Below, piece by piece: positions 7,893-16,055 of a DNA stretch of 31,255 nt (position 1 is the stretch's first letter; the number at the start of each line of letters is the position of its first letter). The stretch comes from Bacillota bacterium (GTDB lineage: Bacteria > Bacillota > Clostridia > Lachnospirales > Lachnospiraceae), in NCBI GenBank assembly GCA_023415655.1, contig JAEZKD010000155.1, positions 1 through 31,255 of the forward strand. Reading direction: 5' to 3'. The notes under the pieces are model-generated. The model searched no databases. It worked only from the letters and a program-made list of their open reading frames with translations, and was not told the origin of the DNA. A program made the position numbers and the translations under genes.

Positions 7893-9188
7893 CTATATTT
7901 GATCAATTAATGTAATAATTTTTTTAATCGGCAATAATTGTTCATCGATTTCATACGCTCTTTGATTTTCTAAAAGACTAATTGCTGCATTTTTCATCGC
8001 AGGGAATGCACTTCTTGTTAACTGATTTGCATAGATAACAACATTAATTCCATGTTCACAAAGTTCTTTTTCATATACTTTATTATAGGAGGTTGGAACT
8101 ACCACTATTGGAGTACCTTTATCTTGTTTTCTAAATTCATCACAGAACATAAATATCTCATCTGGTTCTGTTTTTCTAGAATGAATCATGATTCCATCTG
8201 CACCCGCTTTTACATATGCAAAGGCTCTTTCTAATGCATCCTCGATTCCTTTGTCAAGAATTAAACTTTCGACTCTTGCAATGATCATAAAATCATCTGT
8301 TCTAAGCGCCTTTTTTCCTGCTGTAATCTTCTTACAAAAATTCTCTATTGAATCTTGAGTTTGATCAACTTCAGTACCAAACAGTGAGTTTTGCTTCAAC
8401 CCCATTTTATCTTCAATAATTACAGCAGAAACACCAATTCGCTCCAATGTGCGAACATTATATACAAAATGTTCTAGGAGACCACCTGTATCACCATCTA
8501 AAATAATGGGTTTTGTTGTTACATCCATTACATCTTCCACCGTTCGAATCCTAGAGGACATATCGACTAGCTCAATATCTGGTTTACCTTTTACCGTAGA
8601 ATCACAGAGACTAGAAATCCACATCGCATCAAACTGGTCGGTTCCATTTTCATTTTCAACTACTGTTTTTTCAGCAATTAATCCAGTTAAGCCACTATGT
8701 ACTTCTAGTGCCTTAACTATTGGACGCAATTCTATCAGTTTTTTTAATCTTTTTCTTCTAAATTCAGGCATTGCAAGTTTTGCCTTCGCTTGAGCAACGA
8801 TACGATCAATGGTTTCATTTCTTGTCGTAGGTACTTCAATCAATTCCCCGCCCCATTCCTGCAACACGGTTATCACATTTTCTCTTATATGAGATTGAGG
8901 TCCTCGTCTCCAACTATCTCCATGTATCACATAATCTGGTTTTATTTCCCTTAATACATTCTCATATAACATATCCGACTGTATAATAACTTCATCAATT
9001 TCAGGTATGTTTTTAAATAATTTCAAACGTTCCTCAAAAGGAATCGTAGAGAATCTATAACCTCCAACCTTTGCCTCGTCACTCATTACTCCTGCAATTA
9101 AGTAACCGTATTCCTTTGCTTTTTTTATAATATTCATATGTCCTTCATGAATAACATCGGTTGTAAAACAAGCATATATCTTCTTCAT
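7893..9188 (-). CDS. pepM: Bifunctional cytidylyltransferase-like / phosphoenolpyruvate mutase
   Basis: A 431-residue fusion. Residues 1-135 are a TagD/glycerol-3-phosphate cytidylyltransferase-like nucleotidyltransferase: the HxGH motif is HEGH at 14-17, with RNETID near 123 at the position of the second signature. Residues 155-431 are a PEP mutase TIM barrel of the isocitrate-lyase superfamily: DGDTGG at 231-236 binds magnesium, and EDKMGLKQNS at 259-268 is the PepM hallmark that separates it from lyases. PEP mutase makes the C-P bond, turning PEP into phosphonopyruvate, a thermodynamically uphill step pulled by the decarboxylase encoded three genes upstream in the operon. The start overlaps the LicD stop (TAATG). 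The substrate of the N-terminal domain is unknown: glycerol-phosphate-like, or the phosphonate itself. Confidence 0.95.
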   Translation of the reverse strand: MKKIYACFTTDVIHEGHMNIIKKAKEYGYLIAGVMSDEAKVGGYRFSTIPFEERLKLFKNIPEIDEVIIQSDMLYENVLREIKPDYVIHGDSWRRGPQSHIRENVITVLQEWGGELIEVPTTRNETIDRIVAQAKAKLAMPEFRRKRLKKLIELRPIVKALEVHSGLTGLIAEKTVVENENGTDQFDAMWISSLCDSTVKGKPDIELVDMSSRIRTVEDVMDVTTKPIILDGDTGGLLEHFVYNVRTLERIGVSAVIIEDKMGLKQNSLFGTEVDQTQDSIENFCKKITAGKKALRTDDFMIIARVESLILDKGIEDALERAFAYVKAGADGIMIHSRKTEPDEIFMFCDEFRKQDKGTPIVVVPTSYNKVYEKELCEHGINVVIYANQLTRSAFPAMKNAAISLLENQRAYEIDEQLLPIKKIITLIDQI

Positions 9189-10828
9189 TACTTTTCTAAT
9201 TCTCCTATCCTCTTCATGACATCATCATGTACATGTTTTTTTATCTCAATCTTATTTGGTAAATGCTTTGCAGCTCTTCCTATCATGTTTGGATACCTCA
9301 TATAATCTCCATAGCAATACGTTAAAACCTCATGATATTTTTGTGGAACCATAAATTGATACCCTTCAAATTCAACTTCCGTTAGTTCTTTATAAGTTTT
9401 TTCACGAGTAAATACATTGTTATAAGGACTTCGAAAGATACATAGGGAAGACAATTTCCCTCGATCTTTTTTAAAAAGTGTTGCAAATTTCATAAAAAGA
9501 GCATAGCTTTTTTCAATTGAAACCTTAGAAAGCAAGGTGTAATAATGCTTATAAAATTTTCTTTTTTCACTAACATGTCCCAAGTGTGCCCATAGCATTG
9601 TTTTATAAAATCTGCAAACTTTATGTTGAATCTTATGTTGTATCCAAGTGTTCGGACCATTAAACATCGGAATAATATCTAAAAAAATACCATTGTGGGT
9701 ATTATAATTCTCTCTTCCTTCTCTACAAAATAATGTATCATTTCGCTTAATCTGGGCAAATGTCAAGTTACAATTACTATCAGTCTCATGCCAACGTAAA
9801 AAATACTTACTTGAATCTAATTCTTTCGATGCTATCTCCAAAAAACTTATATAATCCTCATACAACATTATTACATCGATATCATCATCCCATGGTATAA
9901 AGCCTTTATGTCTTATGGCCCCTAGCAAAGTACCATATCCCAAAGTATAGGATAAATTGTATTTCTTACATATACCATCAAATTCAAGCAACAAATCCAA
10001 TTCGACTAACTGTACTTGTCTAAGTATTTCTGGGCCTTCTAACAATGATGCATTTGCCATCTGTAACTTAGATTTTCTCTTGTAATCAGAACCATAATGA
10101 TCCATTATCCACTCATTAGCTCTGTTCATACCCCAAAATTTATAACCACAAAACTCAATTTCTCTTACATCCGAATATACTTCTCTCAAAGTTGTTACAC
10201 CATTATATTTCGAATCCACATTAGGTACATATACATATCGAGTTTCATCTTTATACTGTCCTAAATGTTCCATTAATCGCATATATACATCTGATGATTT
10301 CTTTTTGTAGAAATAATATCGTTTGGCCATCCGAATGCAATTATTCAATTTAATCGTATCTTTCACAATAGGAGACGCATCTAAGCAACTTCTTAATCTA
10401 CTATAATCCCTAATAAACTGTTTTCTTTCTCTTTCTGTATTCCCAGCATAAAAAATAGGTGTAATATTTATAAAATAGTCATAATACTTTTCATTACTTT
10501 TTCTTTCTTCTGGAAGTTGGACGGAACTTCTTTTACAAAATCTCGTACATACCTCTTCAAAATGCTCACAATTTTCCTGTCCTAATATATAAAATTCATC
10601 ATTTTTTTTATATCTGTTTTTCACTAGTTCTACGAATTTAATGTAGTCCTTATAAAACATTGCAATATGAGCATCCGGGCTCCATGATAGAAAACTATTT
10701 TCTTCAACGGCCCCCCACAATGTAGTATAAAGTAGTGTGTACTTTATATTGCTTTCTCTGCATATTTCATCAGCGATCAACAATAGCTCTAATTCTACTT
10801 TTTGTACCTTTGATAATTCCCTTCCCAT
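9188..10828 (-). CDS. licD: Tandem LicD-family phospho/phosphonotransferase
   Basis: Two LicD modules in one chain (547 residues from the ATG at 10828, chosen for its GGGGA site; the frame stays open to an ATG at 10861, which has no ribosome site and overlaps the upstream gene). Numbering here counts from 10861. The C-terminal module is canonical: LGYGTLLGAIRHKGFIPW at 307-324, followed by the DDDID metal triad. The N-terminal module aligns along its length, but the same region reads TLWGAVEENSFLSWSPDAHI, so the catalytic Asp cluster is lost. LicD proteins transfer phosphocholine, or other groups, from CDP-carriers to surface glycans. Beside PepM, Ppd, AEP transaminase and a LicC-like gene, transfer of AEP from CMP-AEP is the best guess. 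The dead module may bind acceptor glycan (inference). Confidence 0.88.
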   Translation of the reverse strand: MGRELSKVQKVELELLLIADEICRESNIKYTLLYTTLWGAVEENSFLSWSPDAHIAMFYKDYIKFVELVKNRYKKNDEFYILGQENCEHFEEVCTRFCKRSSVQLPEERKSNEKYYDYFINITPIFYAGNTERERKQFIRDYSRLRSCLDASPIVKDTIKLNNCIRMAKRYYFYKKKSSDVYMRLMEHLGQYKDETRYVYVPNVDSKYNGVTTLREVYSDVREIEFCGYKFWGMNRANEWIMDHYGSDYKRKSKLQMANASLLEGPEILRQVQLVELDLLLEFDGICKKYNLSYTLGYGTLLGAIRHKGFIPWDDDIDVIMLYEDYISFLEIASKELDSSKYFLRWHETDSNCNLTFAQIKRNDTLFCREGRENYNTHNGIFLDIIPMFNGPNTWIQHKIQHKVCRFYKTMLWAHLGHVSEKRKFYKHYYTLLSKVSIEKSYALFMKFATLFKKDRGKLSSLCIFRSPYNNVFTREKTYKELTEVEFEGYQFMVPQKYHEVLTYCYGDYMRYPNMIGRAAKHLPNKIEIKKHVHDDVMKRIGELEK

Positions 10829-10853
10829 CATCTTCCCCTGTCTATCCTCGTTT

Positions 10854-11756
10854 TTAAACATAAGAATTATCTAACATTTTTAATTCTTCATAGGAGTCAA
10901 TTTCCACAATATCCCCTTTAACAACCGGTCGAATCATAATATTGTAGTTATCTTGATATTCCCTAAGTGCAACCTCATCCCAGTACTTCTGTTTTCCGCC
11001 ATCTGCTAGATATACCGCAGCTATATCTTCACTTAGCCTTAGTCCATCTTCCTTCGACCAATATGAAATTCCGTACATGTGATAAACATCACTTCCTCCA
11101 ACGAGTAATTGTTTAATATATCTCCCACTTACCTTAAAGCACCAATCATCACTATGTTTTGTCTTATATCCGATATAGTTAGAACTGTACTCATACTTTC
11201 TTACAATTTCAGGGTTATACAGAACCAAATCAGATTCAAAAACATAAGAATTGGAGAACTGATCTCTTACTAGATACGCACTAGCGATATTATTTTCTTT
11301 AGAATAATTTTCGTTTTTAATGAACTTGATTGTAGGATAAATACCTTTTAATACCTCGAATTGTTCTGCCAAATGACCTATCACAATCGTGATATCCTCA
11401 ATTCCAACTTTCATTACTGCGTCTAATAAGGTACGAATCATACTCTGTCCATTCACCTTAACTAGTGGCTTGGGACAAAATGAAGTGATTGGATGCATGC
11501 GACTCCCCAGACCTGCAGCAAAGAAAATAACTTTTTCCACCTTATAAGGTTCCAATTCCTGATATCCTTGCTCGGAGATACAATAATCTTCCCCTGTCTT
11601 CTTCAATAGGCCATGGTTTGTTAATACAATGAAACTATCCAGAATTTCCTCTTCTGAAAGTTCCAATAAACTTTTCATCCGATCAACAATTTCTTGCAAC
11701 GATTTTCCCATCTCCACACTAACTAATATTTCGAATTGTTCTAATGTCAATTTCAT
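10854..11756 (-). CDS. LicC/PntC-type cytidylyltransferase with N-terminal winged helix
   Basis: A 300-residue protein. Residues 1-70 look like a small winged-helix domain, as found on several Firmicutes choline-phosphate cytidylyltransferases. Residues 74-300 are a nucleotidyltransferase: signature FFAAGLGSRM (78-87), PKPLVK (95-100), the metal/substrate motif FESD (173-176), and EID near 285. LicC activates phosphocholine with CTP, and the homologous PntC domain of Treponema denticola is known to activate 2-aminoethylphosphonate as CMP-AEP. It lies between the decarboxylase and LicD genes and no choline kinase is present, so AEP is the favoured substrate. Start supported by an AGAGGT site. 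Confidence 0.87.
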   Translation of the reverse strand: MKLTLEQFEILVSVEMGKSLQEIVDRMKSLLELSEEEILDSFIVLTNHGLLKKTGEDYCISEQGYQELEPYKVEKVIFFAAGLGSRMHPITSFCPKPLVKVNGQSMIRTLLDAVMKVGIEDITIVIGHLAEQFEVLKGIYPTIKFIKNENYSKENNIASAYLVRDQFSNSYVFESDLVLYNPEIVRKYEYSSNYIGYKTKHSDDWCFKVSGRYIKQLLVGGSDVYHMYGISYWSKEDGLRLSEDIAAVYLADGGKQKYWDEVALREYQDNYNIMIRPVVKGDIVEIDSYEELKMLDNSYV

Positions 11757-11761
11757 ATGAT

Positions 11762-12904
11762 CTACCTCTTATGCTCGAGAAAATGATGGAATTTCATGAA
11801 ATTTTGTTTATTCTCCACAGCACTTTCCTTAGGTCTAATAAGATCCTTTCTAGAAAACAGTGAAACCTTAACTTCTATTAATACAGCATTCTGTGAACTA
11901 TATGCCTGTTCAAATGCCTTTTTCAATGAATCGATATCTTCTACACAATAAGCTTCTTTATAACCACTCGCTTTTGCAACCTCTGCAATCGAGACTCCTG
12001 CTGCACAAGTGGGCATACCACCAACAGACTCGTGTGCTTCATTATTTAACACAATATGAATGAAATTACCTAGATTGTATTTAGCGATCATCGGTAATGC
12101 ACCCATATGCATTAAGACTGCACCATCACCATCCATACAAATCACTTTCTTTTCCTGCTTACTTAGTGCAATTCCAAGAGCAATCATAGAAGCATGTCCC
12201 ATAGAACCTACAGTTAAAAAATTTTGATTATGGTTATTTCTTATTAGATCACTTTGGGTATAAACTTCTCTTGATATTTTACCAGTTGTAGATACAATTA
12301 CATCCTCAGGTCTACTACAACGAATAATTTCTGCAATTGCTTCTTCTCTTATTAAAGAATAGTGATTGATGTTTTCTATAGAATTACAAGGTTTAAAAGT
12401 ATCTTGTCGTATGATAATAGCATATTGCTTCCCTTGTATTAAGGTTTCTTTCGCCTCAGCAAATACTCTATCTACATCTTGGCTACCCGTATCTTTACCT
12501 ATGATACCGTAGGAGATATTCATTACATTGCAGAAATCGGTAGTGATTTCTCCTTGAAAAATATGTTGAGGCTCATCTTTTACCCCCGGTTGCCCACGCC
12601 ATCCAATAATAATAAGAGCTGGTATTGCATAAACCTTTTCATTTAACAAAGATACAATTGGATTCACTGCATTTCCAATCCCACTGTTCTGCATATAGAT
12701 ACAAGCTGGTTTTCCTGTAGATAAATAAATTCCTGCAGCGATTCCTACTGCAGCCCCCTCGTTAGCAGTTACATGATGTTGAAAAGAACATGATTCCTGA
12801 TAATTTAAGTAGTCGCAAAAATACTTGAGCGTAGAGTCTGGCACTCCCGCTATATGTTCAATTTCTAGATTTCGTATCCTTTCAACAAATGTTTTTACAT
12901 CCAT
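11762..12904 (-). CDS. ppd: Phosphonopyruvate decarboxylase
   Basis: A 380-residue thiamine-diphosphate enzyme that turns phosphonopyruvate into phosphonoacetaldehyde and CO2, the irreversible second step of phosphonate biosynthesis. The N-terminal catalytic Glu is in NEGAAVG (48-54). The ThDP/Mg motif starts GDGAVLMHMG (259-268) and closes with NN at 287-288, followed by the Ppd-like HESVGGMPT. Length fits the single-chain Ppd family and not the long acetolactate synthases or the split sulfopyruvate decarboxylase. It lies between the transaminase and the cytidylyltransferase with gaps of zero to five bases, so it is certainly co-transcribed. GGGGG ribosome site nine bases before the ATG. Confidence 0.96.
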   Translation of the reverse strand: MDVKTFVERIRNLEIEHIAGVPDSTLKYFCDYLNYQESCSFQHHVTANEGAAVGIAAGIYLSTGKPACIYMQNSGIGNAVNPIVSLLNEKVYAIPALIIIGWRGQPGVKDEPQHIFQGEITTDFCNVMNISYGIIGKDTGSQDVDRVFAEAKETLIQGKQYAIIIRQDTFKPCNSIENINHYSLIREEAIAEIIRCSRPEDVIVSTTGKISREVYTQSDLIRNNHNQNFLTVGSMGHASMIALGIALSKQEKKVICMDGDGAVLMHMGALPMIAKYNLGNFIHIVLNNEAHESVGGMPTCAAGVSIAEVAKASGYKEAYCVEDIDSLKKAFEQAYSSQNAVLIEVKVSLFSRKDLIRPKESAVENKQNFMKFHHFLEHKR

Positions 12905-13993
12905 CTATTTTATCCCCCTAGTATAATAGCTTTGAATCGCATGGATCAACCGTCCAACATCATCCATTGAGATATCACCAATATTTCCGATTCGAAAGGC
13001 ATCGTAGGTAGGAAGTTTTCCACTGTATAACAAAAAACCTTTATCTTTCATATGCTGATAGAAATCTTCAAAATCAAAATTTGTAGGGCACAAATAAGTA
13101 GTAATGATTGGAGCTTGAAATATGGGATCCACTAATATTTCAAAGCCTAATTCCACCATCACTCTTGCAATAGCACTTTGCTTCTCGATATATTCTTGAT
13201 ACCTTACTTCAATTCCTCCTGAAGCAATTAACTCATCGATTGCACAGCTAAGAGCTGCAAGCACATGGGTTGGAGATGTATATCGAAATGATCCATTTCC
13301 ATTTTCCATCGTCTTATACTGTTCATATAAATCTAAGGATAAACTGAAGGAATTATCCTTACACGCTTCAAAAGCTTCTCTTTTTCCAAAAATCAAAGCA
13401 ACTCCTGGAACACCGTGTAAGCACTTATTAGCGCTTGTGATCAAAAAATCAATTTGAAGCTCACCTAAATTGATAGGAATGCCACCAAAGCTACTCATTG
13501 CATCAACGATTAACTTTTTCTTATATTTTTTAGTCAATCGACTAATCATCTCAATGTCATTTAAAACCCCTGCAGTGGTTTCACAATGAATCACTGAAAC
13601 ATGTGTATATTCATCCTTTTGAATTAGTGATTCAATTTTCTCCTCCGCTAGAGCTTCAAGCATGGAGAATTCTTCTATGTCATAATTTTTGTTCGATTTT
13701 TTACAAATCTCTGCCATTCTCTGACCATATGCACCATTGGATAGAATCAAAACCTTATCTGAGGAACTTAAATAACTATTTAAAACACTTTCGACACCGA
13801 AAGTACCAGACCCCTGCATAAATACAATCGAATACTCTGTTTCATCTGCTTTTGCTAAAACTAATAGTTTCTTTCTCATATCTTGCACAAAATTCTGGTA
13901 TTCCGTATCTCTTGTACCCCAATCGCGTAGCATAGCCTCTTTTGTTTTTAAAGTTGTAGATAATGGTCCTGGTGTACATAATTTTAAATTCAT
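12905..13993 (-). CDS. phnW: 2-aminoethylphosphonate--pyruvate transaminase
   Basis: A 362-residue fold-type I PLP enzyme that interconverts phosphonoacetaldehyde and 2-aminoethylphosphonate. It has TPGP at 7-10, HCETTAGVLNDIE (from 136), the PLP-nitrogen aspartate in VDAMSSFGG (Asp164) and the Schiff-base lysine in SANKCLHGVPG (Lys190). Length and motifs match the PhnW/AEPT family. Catabolic PhnW genes normally neighbour phnX; here the neighbours are pepM and ppd, so the biosynthetic direction (AEP formation) is indicated. The stop abuts the Ppd start. No phnX-like hydrolase is present in the window. Confidence 0.95.
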   Translation of the reverse strand: MNLKLCTPGPLSTTLKTKEAMLRDWGTRDTEYQNFVQDMRKKLLVLAKADETEYSIVFMQGSGTFGVESVLNSYLSSSDKVLILSNGAYGQRMAEICKKSNKNYDIEEFSMLEALAEEKIESLIQKDEYTHVSVIHCETTAGVLNDIEMISRLTKKYKKKLIVDAMSSFGGIPINLGELQIDFLITSANKCLHGVPGVALIFGKREAFEACKDNSFSLSLDLYEQYKTMENGNGSFRYTSPTHVLAALSCAIDELIASGGIEVRYQEYIEKQSAIARVMVELGFEILVDPIFQAPIITTYLCPTNFDFEDFYQHMKDKGFLLYSGKLPTYDAFRIGNIGDISMDDVGRLIHAIQSYYTRGIK

Positions 13994-15535
13994 TTAACTT
14001 CTTTCTCCTCTCAGTTTATTATCACAATAACTGATCACCGTATCATGTATTACTTTACCTGCTGTTCCATCCATATTAGCAAAGGACTTCGAAAGCATCT
14101 TCATTCTATCTTCATATAAAGGATCCTCTCCATCATCCAAGTAATTAAGAAATGTTCCAAATTCTGTACGATTCTTTCCATGTCTAAAGTAAAATACATC
14201 GTAGTCGACCGGAGAGTCTTTTGTTATATCTCTATCTAATCGACTTTGATAAATATAAATTGGTTTACCTAAGACAGAGAATAATGTTACTATAGAACTA
14301 AAAGTTGAAATCAAGGCATCAGCAAAACAAAAACTATATCGATAATCTGCGTTCATATCAATAACGGCATTATTAGCATTTTTAATAGCTTCTTCAATCT
14401 CCTCTAATTCCCTCGGATATTCTCCTAATCTGCTAATTATCATCTGTTTCATCAAAGGATGGGGTCTCCATATAAGAGAATACTTATCATTATTTAGAAT
14501 TTGTGGCAACATCTCTTTCAGCCTATTTATTGCATAGTTAGATTCAGCTCCCTCTTTTACTTTTGTATATGCCTTCAAATAGTATGATAAATGCATATTA
14601 AATAGCAATACCTTTCTGCTCGTATGAACTTTCCCCTCCCACTCCTTAGGCATCTCTATCTCTTTCTTCATCATGTTTACAACATAATCTATCTTAGGCA
14701 GTCCAGTTACTAATACTTTTTCTTCATTCACTCCATTTTTCATATATAAGTGCTTGGTTATTTCTGATTGAGTGATGATGAGATTAGAATAAATACTAGC
14801 ACTGGTCAGATAATGCATATCACTTACATTGGGTTGATAGGTTCCAAGTACAAAATATGGTGAATATACAAGACAAGAGGTATTCATTCGCAATCGATCC
14901 GAATAATATTCTGGTAATACAGTAGTCAACGTATTATAATTGTCATATGGATTATGAATATATATAATATCTGGTTGTCGCTGCTCTATATTATAATCAC
15001 AAAAATTTACAATCGGTACATAAGATGGGAAATCCGCCCCCTCATAACATTGCTTGCCAAGTGTTCCATTACTTTTCTTTTCATAATATGGAATAGGAAT
15101 CACATAGCATTCACAATTCTTATCTTCTTTTGCTGTTAACCATATACTCTCAAGTGCATCCCACATAGACCCCTTATACGGTAAAAAGGCGATTTCATAT
15201 TTAGCTGTTATATCCTGCTTAATCTCACTTTCAATACTAACCAATTGTTCTTCAAGTAGTTCATATATATCACTGACACAACTATCTATATTTAAGGAAA
15301 CACTGCTCTGATATAAACTCTCACAATAATTTTCAAGGTGCGTTATTATGTGAGGTACTCCTTCATTGGAATTTTCAATACAAGTACCTATGCTAATTGC
15401 TGCTTCTTGACAGTGAGTTAGCATTTCTATTGCATCCCTATAATTTATTTTTTCTATGCACATTTTGATTTCTTCATGCATCTCATGCATTGTCCCAATT
15501 AGATCCTGAATCTGCAGCAGTTGTCTCTTTCTCAT
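13994..15535 (-). CDS. CDP-glycerol glycerophosphotransferase-like (TagF/GT-B) protein
   Basis: A 513-residue protein, the first gene of the phosphonate operon. Residues 1-110 are helical, possibly coiled coil, without a recognised family. The rest resembles the TagF/CDP-glycerol transferase GT-B fold: GLPKID near 277, the LIWRPHPLM motif near 354, and the acidic-Ser motif CFADALISTFSSI near 410, where the family usually shows DxLISDYSS. These enzymes add polyol-phosphate units to wall teichoic acids from CDP-donors on the inner face of the membrane. Here the donor could be a CDP-polyol made by the TagD-like domain of the PepM fusion, or CMP-AEP (inference). GAGGAG ribosome site; a promoter candidate lies about 200 bases upstream. 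Confidence 0.78.
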   Translation of the reverse strand: MRKRQLLQIQDLIGTMHEMHEEIKMCIEKINYRDAIEMLTHCQEAAISIGTCIENSNEGVPHIITHLENYCESLYQSSVSLNIDSCVSDIYELLEEQLVSIESEIKQDITAKYEIAFLPYKGSMWDALESIWLTAKEDKNCECYVIPIPYYEKKSNGTLGKQCYEGADFPSYVPIVNFCDYNIEQRQPDIIYIHNPYDNYNTLTTVLPEYYSDRLRMNTSCLVYSPYFVLGTYQPNVSDMHYLTSASIYSNLIITQSEITKHLYMKNGVNEEKVLVTGLPKIDYVVNMMKKEIEMPKEWEGKVHTSRKVLLFNMHLSYYLKAYTKVKEGAESNYAINRLKEMLPQILNNDKYSLIWRPHPLMKQMIISRLGEYPRELEEIEEAIKNANNAVIDMNADYRYSFCFADALISTFSSIVTLFSVLGKPIYIYQSRLDRDITKDSPVDYDVFYFRHGKNRTEFGTFLNYLDDGEDPLYEDRMKMLSKSFANMDGTAGKVIHDTVISYCDNKLRGERS

Positions 15536-15731
15536 CTAGTCTCCTCACCTTTATAAAGATTCTATATTCTATTCAGAAAAACAGTAATACAATAAATATC
15601 AAAGTAATTATGTTATGTTAGACTTGGTGTTATATATTAAATTCCACATGCATCCACTATCTTTTGCATAATTTTTTTTAGGTAATGGGTTACATTCTTG
15701 GAATTGTTTAACTCACACCTTTCTTTGAACT

Positions 15732-15760
15732 ATTGTAACGTGTCAAACTTTTTATGTCCA
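15732..15760 (-). promoter_or_regulatory. Candidate sigma-A promoter of the phosphonate operon
   Basis: Minus strand TGGACA (15760-15755), a 17-base spacer, then TACAAT (15737-15732). Each box matches the consensus at five of six positions. Transcription would start near 15725, giving a leader of about 190 bases. Confidence 0.5.
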
Positions 15761-15947
15761 CAGTAATATACTAACAATAAATAACAATATAGTTAATAAT
15801 CAAACTATATCTACATTCTATGGCACATATTTTATATATCGGCTAAATACATATTAAATCATTAGATAGATAAAATAAAAAGTTACCAACTCATTTTTCA
15901 TTTGCTTTGTCTTTGCCTTGTTTTTAGGGCATTTCCTACTATAAAAC

Positions 15948-16000
15948 AAAGACTTTAGTAAAATAATCGTTTTATAACGTGATAGTTTACTAAAGTCTTT
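15948..16000 (-). repeat. 53-bp near-palindromic repeat, copy 2 (also terminator-like)
   Basis: Same element as 3413-3465, 48 of 53 bases identical and in direct orientation. Here the arms extend to a perfect 19 bp: 15944-15962 against 15986-16004. All differences between copies lie in the loop or at the inner edge of the arms. It lies 56 bases after the stop of the MerR gene and could end its transcript. Confidence 0.75.
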
Positions 16001-16055
16001 GTTTAAGAACTCATAATATTACCTTTCCATACTTGCCTTTACTTAGATTAGGTTT

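Larger units (their letters stand above)
15536..16055. other. Intergenic region and presumed leader of the phosphonate operon
   Basis: No gene seen. It holds the promoter candidate at 15732-15760, an AT-rich leader of about 190 bases before the first cluster gene with no strong fold that I can find by eye, and repeat copy 2 at 15948-16000, which follows the MerR gene. Confidence 0.5.

Noticed and set aside
13994..15535. Reading the first cluster gene as a polysialyltransferase or ordinary glycosyltransferase
   Set aside because: The RPHP and late acidic-Ser motifs fit the TagF/CDP-glycerol transferase family better, though the donor remains unsure.
3498..15535. Interpretation as a small-molecule phosphonate antibiotic cluster
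   Set aside because: No transporter, self-resistance gene or late tailoring oxygenase typical of phosphonate antibiotics; LicC, LicD and TagF-like genes point to polymer decoration.
15536..15730. Possible riboswitch in the phosphonate operon leader
   Set aside because: Scanned for a strong stem, terminator or known aptamer core and found none by eye; AT-rich and unstructured.
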